64,000 nt of DNA. Source: Myxococcota bacterium (GTDB lineage: Bacteria; Myxococcota_A; Bradymonadia; UBA7976; UBA1532). Below are positions 48,841-57,362 of this stretch, piece by piece. Positions within the stretch are counted from its first letter, which is position 1, and every line of letters starts with the position of its first letter. Made by a program: the position numbers and the translations under genes. The notes under the pieces were generated by a model. It was not told where the DNA came from. It made no database searches and saw only the letters and a program-made list of their open reading frames with translations. The stretch covers positions 1 through 64,000 of the forward strand of contig JAKLJY010000031.1 of assembly GCA_023150895.1 (NCBI GenBank), read 5' to 3'.

Positions 48841-51800
48841 TCACTGGCCCGCCGAGAGGCAGGCGAGGTTGCGGTTGAAGGCCGCGGCGCGCTTCGGCAG
48901 CGCGGCGTGGCGGACGACCAGGACGATGTCGTCGAGGTGCGTCAGATCGACGTCGGCGTTGGCCGGCGCTCGGCGCGCCGACGGAATGGCAATCCGCCAG
49001 GTGGCCCGCGCGACGGGCTGACCGAAAAGGGAGCCATTGGGCGGCGCGCGACCCACGCCGTTGACACCGGCCTGGATCACCGCGACACCGCGGGCCGCCG
49101 CCCCGGAGCCGAAGTCCCAGGCCGTGAGCGCGTCCTGCGCACAGTCGGCCAGGACCCCCGTGCCTTCGACCGTGACGTTGACCTGTGCGTCGTCGTCTCC
49201 GAGGAAGTCCCCCACCAGCTCCGCCTGGACGGATGCGATCCGGTCGCGACAGACATCCGAGGTCCAGAGGTCGTTGCCTTCGGCGAGCGAGGTCCCAAAC
49301 TCGATGTTCAGGGTGCCGTCCGGTGCCGTGTTCCGGCCGCGCAGCACCAACGAACGGAACTGTTCGCCTTCGGTAAGCGCGCGTCCCGTGACCGCATCGA
49401 CGCGCGGACCGACGATCCCGAGCTGACGGCGCACGCTGACCCGCGTTTCATAGGCCATCGGCGCAGCGAAGACTTCGAGGTCCTGATGATGGATGTTCTC
49501 GAGACAGAGCAACAGTGCCCGCATGCGATCGGACGAGCCCGCGTTCATCACGGCGCCGTCGATGCCGGCGACGGAGAGATCGATCTCATACTGGAGCGCT
49601 CGCGCCGCGAGGCTGAGCTCCCGCTGCGCGTCCGCCCGGGAGCGCAGAAGCTCCACCGCCCGCCGGTCCCGCGTCAATCGGAAGATCGGATCCCGCAGGA
49701 CGCTGCGGCCGAGCTCCGCCAGCGCCTGCTGCCGCTCGGAGTAGAGCACCATGGCTTCGTCAATCAGGTTCCGGGCCGCCATCTTCGTCTGCAACAGCCG
49801 GATGGCCAGCTCTGCCGTCTCGACGCTCATCATCTGGAAGTTGATCCACTCGTTCTTGATCTCCTGCATCAGATAGGCCTGCTCGACGGCGATGTCGGCG
49901 GCCATCGAGCGGGCCGTCTGGGCGAGGCGCAGGGCGTCTTTCACGTCTTCGAGGCCGCCGATGACCGCTTCGAGCGCAGCAGCCCCGACGCCCATGCCGA
50001 TGGGCGCGCCACCGTTCCAGACCTGCGCGTTCGAGGCGATGTCGAGGAAGACGACGAGCGCGTGAATCCCGCGTTGGACAGAGGACAGCACGTTCACGGC
50101 CACCCCGGATTCCAGCTGAAACCGGAAGTTGTCCTGACGCACCCCGAGAATCCGGGCGGCGGTCGCCTGTGCGAGTTCGACCCGCCGCATCTGCCCCTGC
50201 AGGCGCGCCTGATGCGACCGGATCTGCGCCTCGGCTTCTCGAATCGCCAACAGGCGCTCGCCGACGTGACCCCCCGTCTGGCCCGTCCCGCAGGCGTTCC
50301 AGTCCGGCCGGTTCGGGTCGAACGCTGCGCCGCAGATCGCCCGCAGCCGGTCGTCGAAGGCGATCCGCAGGTCCTGCAACTCTCTCCGGGTCGACTCTTC
50401 GTTCTGATCGAACGTCCGAACCGCCTCGAGCCAGGCAGACTCTCCAATGCCATGGGCCTCGACCGCCGACGCCGCGATGTCGAGCATCTGTTCGAAGTTC
50501 GTCGGCGAGCCGCCGTCGGGTCGATACACGAACGGAACGAACCCCCGGGGCACGCCGAATACGTTTGCGCCCTGAAGGGCCGCGCTCATGGCGCGGTCGA
50601 GCGGCCCGAGGACGCCGATGAACCGCGCGATGGCGGTCTCCGGCACCTCGATCTCCGGGTCATCGGCGCGCCAGGCCGCGATCATGGCACCGACGGCGAG
50701 CGACTGCATGAGGGAAACGACCGCCGTCTCTTGGGTCCGCCGCACGACCGTGTCGCCATCGGCCGCGCCCGTGGCCGCTTCGATGCGTGCGACCTCGCTC
50801 TCGAGGGCCCCGACGGTGGCCGCGACCTCGCCGAGCGCGCGCATGCCGAGGAACGTGTCGACGTCGACGACGGGGTCTCCGGCCGCCCCTGCGGCGGGCG
50901 AAGCCCGCATGGACTCCAGCACGGCCGCCTGAGACAACCAGACCGCGGTCGGCCGGAGTCGATCGAGCGCCGCCTCATAGGCCCGCCGTTCGGCGGCGGT
51001 GCCCTCGACGAAACCCGCGCGGAGGCCCCGGACGACGGCCTCTTTCGCCACGAGCAGCGCGGGCGTCGCGAAGCGCGAGATCGTGCGGGCGTAGAGTCGC
51101 GCATCGACGACCGGATCACCTTGCCGGTCCTGAATGACCGGCAGCAAACAGGCCAGGACCGCCGGCATCCCGCACCCGAACGCCGGAACGCCCTCGCGAA
51201 AGTCCGAGCGCCGCGCCAGGTCGAGGGACGCCGCGCACGCGTCGGCGAGCGCCGTGTATCCGCCGGCATTCACGACGCCCGAGAAGCTGTGTTCGAGGGG
51301 CGCGCTCAGGGCGGCGAAGAGCGCCTCGGCGTGGGCGCCGGGCCGCAGGCGGCAGTCGGCGACCGCGTTGCCCGGAACCGAAAGTTCACACGCGTCCGAG
51401 ATGACTGTTCTACAGGCATCTGCCGCGCCCGCGAACTCTCCCCTCCAGGGAAAGACATCCGAGGGCCGCGCGTAGGCGCCCGCGTTCGGCGCCGGCGGCG
51501 GTGGTGGCGGCGGGGGCAAAGAGGCCGGGTCGACCTCGGGGACCTCCCGACCCGCGATGTGGAGCGCCACGACGCGACCGGACGCCACGAGGGTGGTGGG
51601 CAGTAGACCGTCGACGCTCTCGTGGAACGTCCCGCTGAGCTGGCCCGGGGTGTCACCCAGGCGGAGCAGAAACCGAACGCGGCGCTGAATCGGGCGCCGG
51701 AACGGGTTGCGGTCGCCGCCGAAGTCCGGGCTGATCGTGTGCACCAGCGTGAAATCGAGCAGTCCATCGCCCGCGATGAACGCGCCCGTCCCCGTGACGG

Positions 51801-52737
51801 GGCGCACCTCTCCCCCGACCGCCTCGCCTGGAAACACGAGCGACCCTTCCGGTGAAGCGCTCACGGCCAACGCGCCGTTCCGCTCGGTGATGGCGAACTC
51901 GACGGCGCCGGCGCCCAGGCTCGGCCCGTCGTCACCGCCATAGGTCATCGAACCGGCATAGACACCGCCGAGGCCTGCAAGTACCCGGATCTCGGCGAAG
52001 ACATCCCCCGCCTCGGTGACGACGCGAACGCCCGAGACGGCGCCGCCCTCGGGCACCGCGCCGAGGGTGAAACGGAGCGTCGTTCGCCCAGCCAGCATGC
52101 CGGTCTCTTCGTCGGGGACGATCCACGGGTCCACCGGTTCGATGCGGTAGCGGACGGGGACCGCGACGCTGTTGTCGAGGTCGAGCGTGAACGCGTCGGT
52201 CAGCGCCGAGAGCGTGACGCGGTCCACCCCGAGGGACACCGTTCCCAGGTGGTCCGAGACGACCGGCGTGTCGACGGGTGACTCCCCCGGGTCTTCGCAC
52301 CGACCGCGCGGCGAGCACTGCCGCCCCGCGTCACAGGGTGCATTCACATGACACGTCTGCACACAGACCCCGAGTTCGCAATGCTGACCGGCGGGGCAGT
52401 CGGCGCTGAGCGCACACGTTTCGCCGGTGGTGGCGGCCGGGGGGGGCGGTGGCGGTGGACCGTCGGCTTCGATCGGGCGAGCATCGAGCGGCGGAGACGG
52501 CAGAGCGTCCGGTTCCGGCCCCGCAGCGTCGGGGTCGAATCCCGACGCGTCGTGCCGCGGCACATCCGAGTCTGGCGTCGGGGCGGCGTCTTCTCCCGAC
52601 GGCGTGGTCGGCCGGGCGTCCTCGTCGCGCCCTTCCGCGTCTTTGCGTGGTTCGTCGAGCGAGGTCGTCGTCCCGCAGCCCCCGAACAGGGCCAACACGG
52701 CGGCCGACACGAGGGTGCGATGGAAGGGGTGTCTCAT
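48841..52737 (-). CDS. Large lipoprotein with TcA-like C-terminus
   Basis: A 1298-residue lipoprotein: lipobox FGGC near residue 21, Asp/Pro linker, a Cys knot (CALSADCPAGQHC; about 106-150), a beta-rich domain (about 160-400) and a Pro8 run. A long helical half follows, with coiled coil around 840-1050 (AEAQIRSHQARLQGQMRRVELAQA, split here by position only). The last ~180 residues are beta-rich, with RIASVQAELVG and later ATWRIAIP and LDDIVLVVRHAAL. These resemble, by eye, the end of Photorhabdus TcdA (IKSV..., WxLxLP, ITDVIxHxxYTA), which docks TcB. It lies directly upstream of the TcB-TcC-like gene (GTGA overlap). Homology is weak and needs a profile search. Confidence 0.6.
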   Translation of the reverse strand: MRHPFHRTLVSAAVLALFGGCGTTTSLDEPRKDAEGRDEDARPTTPSGEDAAPTPDSDVPRHDASGFDPDAAGPEPDALPSPPLDARPIEADGPPPPPPPAATTGETCALSADCPAGQHCELGVCVQTCHVNAPCDAGRQCSPRGRCEDPGESPVDTPVVSDHLGTVSLGVDRVTLSALTDAFTLDLDNSVAVPVRYRIEPVDPWIVPDEETGMLAGRTTLRFTLGAVPEGGAVSGVRVVTEAGDVFAEIRVLAGLGGVYAGSMTYGGDDGPSLGAGAVEFAITERNGALAVSASPEGSLVFPGEAVGGEVRPVTGTGAFIAGDGLLDFTLVHTISPDFGGDRNPFRRPIQRRVRFLLRLGDTPGQLSGTFHESVDGLLPTTLVASGRVVALHIAGREVPEVDPASLPPPPPPPPAPNAGAYARPSDVFPWRGEFAGAADACRTVISDACELSVPGNAVADCRLRPGAHAEALFAALSAPLEHSFSGVVNAGGYTALADACAASLDLARRSDFREGVPAFGCGMPAVLACLLPVIQDRQGDPVVDARLYARTISRFATPALLVAKEAVVRGLRAGFVEGTAAERRAYEAALDRLRPTAVWLSQAAVLESMRASPAAGAAGDPVVDVDTFLGMRALGEVAATVGALESEVARIEAATGAADGDTVVRRTQETAVVSLMQSLAVGAMIAAWRADDPEIEVPETAIARFIGVLGPLDRAMSAALQGANVFGVPRGFVPFVYRPDGGSPTNFEQMLDIAASAVEAHGIGESAWLEAVRTFDQNEESTRRELQDLRIAFDDRLRAICGAAFDPNRPDWNACGTGQTGGHVGERLLAIREAEAQIRSHQARLQGQMRRVELAQATAARILGVRQDNFRFQLESGVAVNVLSSVQRGIHALVVFLDIASNAQVWNGGAPIGMGVGAAALEAVIGGLEDVKDALRLAQTARSMAADIAVEQAYLMQEIKNEWINFQMMSVETAELAIRLLQTKMAARNLIDEAMVLYSERQQALAELGRSVLRDPIFRLTRDRRAVELLRSRADAQRELSLAARALQYEIDLSVAGIDGAVMNAGSSDRMRALLLCLENIHHQDLEVFAAPMAYETRVSVRRQLGIVGPRVDAVTGRALTEGEQFRSLVLRGRNTAPDGTLNIEFGTSLAEGNDLWTSDVCRDRIASVQAELVGDFLGDDDAQVNVTVEGTGVLADCAQDALTAWDFGSGAAARGVAVIQAGVNGVGRAPPNGSLFGQPVARATWRIAIPSARRAPANADVDLTHLDDIVLVVRHAALPKRAAAFNRNLACLSAGQ

Positions 52738-52768
52738 GGGTATCGGTCTCCGGGGCGGCGGGTGTGTC

Positions 52769-54538
52769 TCACCGACAGAAGTCGGAGGTGGCGTGCGTGT
52801 TCATGTGCGCAAAGCGCCGCGAGCAGCCACAGCAGCACGTGTTGTGGTTGTCCATGAGGAGAAAGTGGCAGAAGCCCCCGGCCAGGTCCGGGTGAGAGAA
52901 TTCGATGTACTGGGAGCCACCGAGATCCGGAGCGCTGTTCCAGAAGTCCGCTCCGTTCATCACACGCTCCCAGATGACCGAGACGCGGTCACCCGCGTAA
53001 CACTGCACGAGCGCGACGCCGTCGGGACCCTGCCAGCAGCAGCCGCCGGGATTGATGTCGTGGCGCCAGATCCGGAACGAGAAGTGGCCGACGTCCCGCC
53101 GAAAGACTCCGGGCACCTCGTACACGCCATCGTAGGCACCGCCGCCATACCACGCATCCGCATTGCCGTCGTGCCAGTCACCGAACCAGAATCCTTCCTC
53201 CCAGGCACCGTCCTGACGACAGCGGCCCTCGTGGTTGCCGAACCCGGCCGGACACTCCGGACATTGCCCGCAGGCGGCGTCCCCGCAGTGGCGGCACTGC
53301 TGGCGCGGTTCATCCTCCGTACAGTCCTGATCGACCCCGTCGCAGGAGCCATCTGGGTTGCCGACGAACCGGTTCGGGTTGTTCTCGTCACAATCGTCGT
53401 TGGCTCGGCCGGCCGCAAGAAGCCATCGGGGATTGCCGTCCCACGGTGCGACGGAACCGTTCGTGCCGGGGTTGCAATACTCGTGGCACTCGGGGCCATG
53501 CGAGCTGAAGTGGCCGTCGCCGTCGTTGTCGTAGCAGCGCAGCTGGGGCTGTTCGCCGCCGTTCGGGTCGCAGGCCGGCCAACGGCCCTCGGTACAGACG
53601 ATGGGATGCTGGCCGCAGCGCTGAACGCAATTGGGTCGCGTCTCTCCTGTCATGCACTCGCAGCCATCGTTCGCGGAGCCGTTGCAGTCATAGTCGCGCC
53701 CGTCACACCGCGGAAAGTCCACCCCCTGCGGTTGGCCCTCAGAAGCGTCGCACCCGGACCACGCCCCCGCAACGCAGGTTGCATTGCCCGTCCGCATACA
53801 CTCGCCGACCCCGACTTCGCAGGGCCGCTCGGGATCGGCCGCGATGTCTTCGTCGAGGGCGAAGTCGCAGTCGTCGTCGATGCCATTGCAGATCTCGGTG
53901 GCGCCCGGGTGGACGTCGGGGTTCGTGTCGTCGCAGTCCGCGCCCGTCTCGACGAGGCCGCCGGGCGTCGCGCAGACCGTCGCGCGCAGGCCGTCACCGT
54001 CACGGTCGAGCGCGCGATACACGCAACGACCGGACTCGCAGGCCCCTTCTGCACACCCGGGCGGGTCGGTCACGAGCAGGATGCAGTCCGCCGGTACCTG
54101 GCAGTCTGACATGGGCATCACGCCGCCGTCCCGAGGCCGTTCGCCCCCCGTGCCCGGGTCCCCGCCCGTCCCGGGCTGTCCGCCCCCCGTCCCTGGCTCC
54201 CCCGCCATCGGAGGCTCGTCGCCCCCCGTGCCCGGCTCCCCGCCGCTCGGAGGCCCATCGCCCCCCGTGACGGGCTGCCCGCCGATCGGAGGCCGCTCGC
54301 CTCCCGTGACGGGCTGCCCGCCCGTCGCCGGTTGCCCGCCAGGCGCCGGTTGCCCGCCCGGCGCCGGTTGCCCGCCCGGCGCAGGCTGGCCCCCGGCCGC
54401 CGGCTGGTCGCCGCCCGTGCTGGCATCATCGTCCGGTGTCTCGGCGGCGACCTCCTTGACGACGGTCGTGCAAGACAGCGTGAAAAGCATCGCGATTGCC
54501 GTCCGGCAAACACGATGACTGACGTGCGAGTGCTTCAT
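52769..54538 (-). CDS. MopE-type metal-binding lipoprotein with GGQP linker
   Basis: A 589-residue lipoprotein: signal ending LFTLSC, then a ~120-residue tract of GGQPxxGG repeats. Cys/Asp-rich MopE-type units follow (DCDDTNPDVHPGATEICNGI, DDDCDFALDE, RDYDCNGSANDGC, DCDENNPNRFVG). The C-terminal ~150 residues are an unrecognised aromatic domain (WEEGFWFGDWHDG, ending in a Cys cluster NTCCCGC). MopE units in methanotrophs bind copper or calcium. ATG 54538 has GGAGG five bases upstream; the GTG at 54541 is too close to it. It is the first gene of the long leftward gene row, 31 bases before the TcA-like gene, and has its own sigma54-like promoter. Confidence 0.78.
   Translation of the reverse strand: MKHSHVSHRVCRTAIAMLFTLSCTTVVKEVAAETPDDDASTGGDQPAAGGQPAPGGQPAPGGQPAPGGQPATGGQPVTGGERPPIGGQPVTGGDGPPSGGEPGTGGDEPPMAGEPGTGGGQPGTGGDPGTGGERPRDGGVMPMSDCQVPADCILLVTDPPGCAEGACESGRCVYRALDRDGDGLRATVCATPGGLVETGADCDDTNPDVHPGATEICNGIDDDCDFALDEDIAADPERPCEVGVGECMRTGNATCVAGAWSGCDASEGQPQGVDFPRCDGRDYDCNGSANDGCECMTGETRPNCVQRCGQHPIVCTEGRWPACDPNGGEQPQLRCYDNDGDGHFSSHGPECHEYCNPGTNGSVAPWDGNPRWLLAAGRANDDCDENNPNRFVGNPDGSCDGVDQDCTEDEPRQQCRHCGDAACGQCPECPAGFGNHEGRCRQDGAWEEGFWFGDWHDGNADAWYGGGAYDGVYEVPGVFRRDVGHFSFRIWRHDINPGGCCWQGPDGVALVQCYAGDRVSVIWERVMNGADFWNSAPDLGGSQYIEFSHPDLAGGFCHFLLMDNHNTCCCGCSRRFAHMNTHATSDFCR
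54180..54405. repeat. GGQPxxGG-coding tandem repeats
   Basis: Short 24-36-base units (gcccggcgccggttgcccgc type, minus strand GGQPAPGG) repeat through the linker of the MopE-type lipoprotein; at least three adjacent copies near 54340-54390 are almost identical. Confidence 0.7.
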
Positions 54539-54589
54539 CACATCCTCCGGCGCCGGTCTGGATCGTCTGAGCGCGTGGAACCCGCTTCA

Positions 54590-54604
54590 GCACGAACCGT
54601 GCCA
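54590..54604 (-). promoter_or_regulatory. Sigma54-like promoter of the leftward Tc-like row
   Basis: On the minus strand TGGCACGGTTCGTGCT matches TGGCACG-N4-nTGC[AT], with GG and GC ten bases apart. It ends 52 bases before ATG 54538. The palindrome array begins 75 bases upstream of it. Confidence 0.6.
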
Positions 54605-54678
54605 CGACCTCTACTCGGGGAGGTCTCTCGACGGTTCCCCGGAGAAGCCGCACAGCGCCTCGCTTTCCGCACTCAGAC

Positions 54679-54727
54679 GTTCGAACTCGAACGTTCAACC
54701 CGTTCGAGCCACGCAGCTTGAACGTTC
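54679..54727. promoter_or_regulatory. Palindrome array B (GAACGTTC / GTTCGAAC)
   Basis: GTTCGAAC 54679-54686, GAACGTTC 54689-54696, degenerate GTTCGAG 54702-54708 and GAACGTTC 54720-54727. It shares with array A the ordered blocks GAACGTTC, CCCGTTCGA and GCTTGAACGTTC, differing in spacing. It is placed to serve both flanking sigma54-like promoters. Confidence 0.6.
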
Positions 54728-54812
54728 GAGGGGTCCGCCTCGGTGTGTTCCCTCGGCCGAGAAACGTCGTGAACACAATCACGTCCCACGCGTGCCGACC
54801 GTCGACGTGTTC

Positions 54813-54828
54813 TGGCATGGCACTTGCC
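54813..54828 (+). promoter_or_regulatory. Sigma54-like promoter before the rightward Cys-rich gene
   Basis: TGGCATGGCACTTGCC has GG at -24 and TTGC at -12 with exact spacing. The -12 element ends 43 bases before ATG 54870 and starts 86 bases after array B. Confidence 0.58.
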
Positions 54829-54869
54829 ACTGCACTTCCCCGTTCGCCACACTTCCAACGGAGTATCCA

Positions 54870-55571
54870 ATGTCCGGTTCGCGCCGCACGTCTCGTGCGT
54901 TCCTCCTCGCCTTCCTGCTGTTTCCCCCGCTCGCCATCGGCTGCACGGAGGAGGAAGGCTCTTCGAGCTGCGGCGCACTCTGCCAATGTGTCGTCGAGTA
55001 TGCTGGCCATGAGTCGCGCGACACTTGCCTGAATCGGTGCGGTGAGGGACTCGCGTCCCCCGATCCCGAGCAGTACTGTCGAGGAGAACTGTCCTCTCGC
55101 GGCCTCGATGTCTGTCAGGCACACTGCCCGTCGACGAACGACGCTGTCGGGAGTGAAGGCGCGACCGGCGGCGCTTCCGGTCCCCCGGCGGCGTCCGGAC
55201 TCGGCGACGCCGGGCAGTTTCCCGGGGTCACGGGCGGCGATCAGGTCTCCGGTGCCGGCGGGCCCGCCGATGCGGGACCGCGGCGGGACGCCGGGCCGGA
55301 CGCGGGCACGAGCGGCGGGCCGGACGCCGGCGGGGCCGACGCCTGTCGCGCGTGCCTGGAAGCCGAATGCATCGACGAGATCGAGGCCTGCGTCGCCGAC
55401 GAAGCCTGCATGGCGCTCAACGAATGCATCGCCGAGTGCACCGACGGCGACGACGTCGATCCCTGCATCGACGACTGCGCGCAACGCTACGCCACCGGCG
55501 CGCAGTCGCTGCTCTCCGTCTACGAATGCCGCAACGACGCATGTCCGGTCTGCCTGGCGCCGGGGGAGTGA
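54870..55571 (+). CDS. Small Cys-rich lipoprotein of the island
   Basis: Lipoprotein of 233 residues: signal LLFPPLAIGC, a Cys-rich N-domain (SSCGALCQCVVEYAG to QAHCPS), a Gly/Ala/Asp linker, and a C-terminal Cys-rich helical domain (DACRACLEAECIDEIEAC, then CMALNECIAEC and CIDDCAQRY). The paired CxxC/CxxxC helices resemble small disulfide-stapled helical hairpins found in many myxobacterial lipoproteins. Function is unknown. GGAG about eight bases before ATG 54870 supports the start. It is divergent from the Tc-like row and appears to share its activator sites, so it probably belongs to the same regulon. Confidence 0.76.
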   Translation: MSGSRRTSRAFLLAFLLFPPLAIGCTEEEGSSSCGALCQCVVEYAGHESRDTCLNRCGEGLASPDPEQYCRGELSSRGLDVCQAHCPSTNDAVGSEGATGGASGPPAASGLGDAGQFPGVTGGDQVSGAGGPADAGPRRDAGPDAGTSGGPDAGGADACRACLEAECIDEIEACVADEACMALNECIAECTDGDDVDPCIDDCAQRYATGAQSLLSVYECRNDACPVCLAPGE

Positions 55572-55631
55572 GGCTCCGGCCGTCCCGGAAGGGCGGGGGC
55601 CCGGCCGAGCGCGCCTCGGCGACGGCCTGCG

Positions 55632-56108
55632 TCAAACGCCCCCCCCCGGCCGCCCCTGCAGCACGAAGACCACGACCGTCCGAAACGGCACGATCTCGGC
55701 CGACGCGACTTCGGGACCGGCGCCTCGACCGGCATCGGGCGGCGCGGGGTGCGTCGCCGTCAGGTCGATGCTGAAGTTGGCGGCCACGGCCTCGATGACC
55801 GGTGCGTGCTCTCCTGCGGACCCGTCCGGGAGGGACTCGAGGTCGCCGACGACCCCGCCCGCTTCGGTGACCCGCTCCAGGCGTGCCCAGTCCTCCGCCG
55901 GGGCCGGGCGAAAGCGCGGCGCCTCCGGCCCCGCGCCCGACCGCGGACGAGAGAGAAAGTACGTCGCCGACTCGAGCGCGACCTGCTGCGCGTGCGCGAG
56001 CGTGCGGCCCTGCACGACGAGGTCGAAGTCGAGCCAGTGTCCGGTCCAGCCGGTGCTGCCGACCCCGGGGTAGAGCAGCAGCCACGCGGTCATGCGCGTC
56101 GCCGTCAT
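55632..56108 (-). CDS. HicB-like small protein
   Basis: A 158-residue cytoplasmic protein. The N-terminal ~50 residues (HWLDFDLVVQGRTLAHAQQVALESATYFL) have the HicB beta-alpha pattern, shown here only as a short stretch: DFDLVVQG followed by TLAHAQQVALE. The rest, with REx-free acidic and Pro-rich segments, does not match a HicB DNA-binding tail. No HicA toxin gene of ~60 residues is visible next to it, so it may be a solitary HicB-fold protein rather than an antitoxin. ATG 56108 or ATG 56093 could be the start; neither has a clear ribosome site. It converges on the Cys-rich gene. Confidence 0.55.
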   Translation of the reverse strand: MTATRMTAWLLLYPGVGSTGWTGHWLDFDLVVQGRTLAHAQQVALESATYFLSRPRSGAGPEAPRFRPAPAEDWARLERVTEAGGVVGDLESLPDGSAGEHAPVIEAVAANFSIDLTATHPAPPDAGRGAGPEVASAEIVPFRTVVVFVLQGRPGGGV

Positions 56109-56253
56109 GCCAGGGCGGCCCCGGGTGGGTGTCGACGGCCTTCGATTCGGTCGAATGTGGTCATCGCCCCCAACTCTGCCGCAAGGGGGCGACGAAGGAA
56201 ATGGCCCCTCGCTCGACCTTGCGCCGGCGCGCATCCGATGCGACCGTTGCGCC

Positions 56254-57219
56254 ATGCGAGACGCCGCCCGCCTGCTCCCCGCCGCCGCCTTCTTCGCGCT
56301 CGTCACCGCCGCCCCGGGCGCACCGCACGCCCAGGCCCCGGAGGCCACCCTCGGCGAGCGCGCCCCCGCCCGCGCCGAGCAGCTCTTCCAGGAAGGGCTC
56401 GAGAACTTCCGCAAAGGGCTCTTCGAGGCGGCGGCGCGCAACTTCGACGCCGCGCTCGCCCTGTATCCGACCTCCGGCATGCTCGCCAAGTCCTCCGGCC
56501 GCGCCTGGGAGAAGGCCAACGTCGCCGCGCCGGCCATCCGGGGCTACGAGGCGTACCTCGAGCTCGCCCCCTTCCCGGAGGACCAGCAGGAGGTGGAGGA
56601 GACCATCGCTCGCCTTCGCCCTCTCGCGGAGCAGCAGCGGACGGGCGTCGCCGTCCGGTCGACGCCGGCCGGGGCGGTCGTTTTTCTGAACGCGCGCAAG
56701 GACCAGCCCCTCGGTCAGACGCCGCTGGAGGTCAAGCTGGATCCGGGCAGCTACGTCCTGCTGACCGCCCTGAAGGGCTACGAAGCAGACCGCCGGACGG
56801 TCGTCGTGCAGACGGGCCACCCGCTCAGCCTCGACCTCGTTCTGACGCGCCCGGGGGTGGATCCCGACGCTGCGGCGCCCCCCGACTGGCGCACCCCCGC
56901 GGGCTTCACGCTGGCGGGCCTCGGGGCGGCGGGCGTCGGCCTCGGCGTCTACTTCGGTCTCGCCTCCGCGGGCACCGAGGACGACATCGCGAAGCTGCCG
57001 CCCGGTGACCGGAGCGAATACGATCGCCTGAAGAGCGACTTCGACGGGCAGCATACGGGCGCCATCATCGGCTACGCCGCCGGGGGAACGGCGCTCGCCG
57101 CCGGCGTGGGCCTGCTGGTCTGGCGGTATCTGGCCCCGCGCACCGCCCCGGCCGAGGTCACGGCGCCGCCCGCGGGCACGGATGCCGGCGCGGGGAGCGG
57201 GCTGCGTTTCGCGTTTTGA
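56254..57219 (+). CDS. TPR and PEGA-domain membrane protein
   Basis: Protein of 321 residues with a signal peptide (ALVTAAPGAPHA), a TPR-like helical segment (about 40-120; FQEGLENFRKGLFEAAARNFDA) and a PEGA domain (about 130-205; VRSTPAGAVVFLN, PLEVKLDPGSYVL). Two membrane helices follow near 225-245 and 275-298, with an acidic loop between. PEGA domains occur in surface or wall-binding proteins of this lineage. ATG 56254 is chosen because the signal peptide starts there. No operon partner is clear; the divergent HicB-like gene starts 145 bases away. Confidence 0.78.
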   Translation: MRDAARLLPAAAFFALVTAAPGAPHAQAPEATLGERAPARAEQLFQEGLENFRKGLFEAAARNFDAALALYPTSGMLAKSSGRAWEKANVAAPAIRGYEAYLELAPFPEDQQEVEETIARLRPLAEQQRTGVAVRSTPAGAVVFLNARKDQPLGQTPLEVKLDPGSYVLLTALKGYEADRRTVVVQTGHPLSLDLVLTRPGVDPDAAAPPDWRTPAGFTLAGLGAAGVGLGVYFGLASAGTEDDIAKLPPGDRSEYDRLKSDFDGQHTGAIIGYAAGGTALAAGVGLLVWRYLAPRTAPAEVTAPPAGTDAGAGSGLRFAF

Positions 57220-57362
57220 ATTCGACCGCGGGCGGGCCTGGCGGGCGCGGGCGCCGGGGTCTGGGGACACCGGCCACTGTGGCCTCCAGGTCCCGGCCGG
57301 CCCGCGAAGACCGCGTGGCGGGCGGGCCCCACAGGGGAACAATTCTTGCAAAAGAGCGAACC

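Larger units (their letters stand above)
54539..54869. promoter_or_regulatory. 331-bp divergent control region of the Tc-like gene row
   Basis: The only gene-free stretch over 300 bases. It lies between the leftward MopE-type gene and the rightward gene at 54870. It contains, left to right, a minus-strand sigma54-like box (54590-54604), palindrome array B (54679-54727) and a plus-strand sigma54-like box (54813-54828). Local GC is lower than the flanking genes. No small gene with a ribosome site was convincing. Confidence 0.65.

Noticed and set aside
31886-54727. GAACGTTC arrays as LexA/SOS boxes
   Set aside because: Neither the direct GAAC-GTTC abutment nor the spacing fits the LexA boxes I know, and no DNA-repair genes adjoin them.
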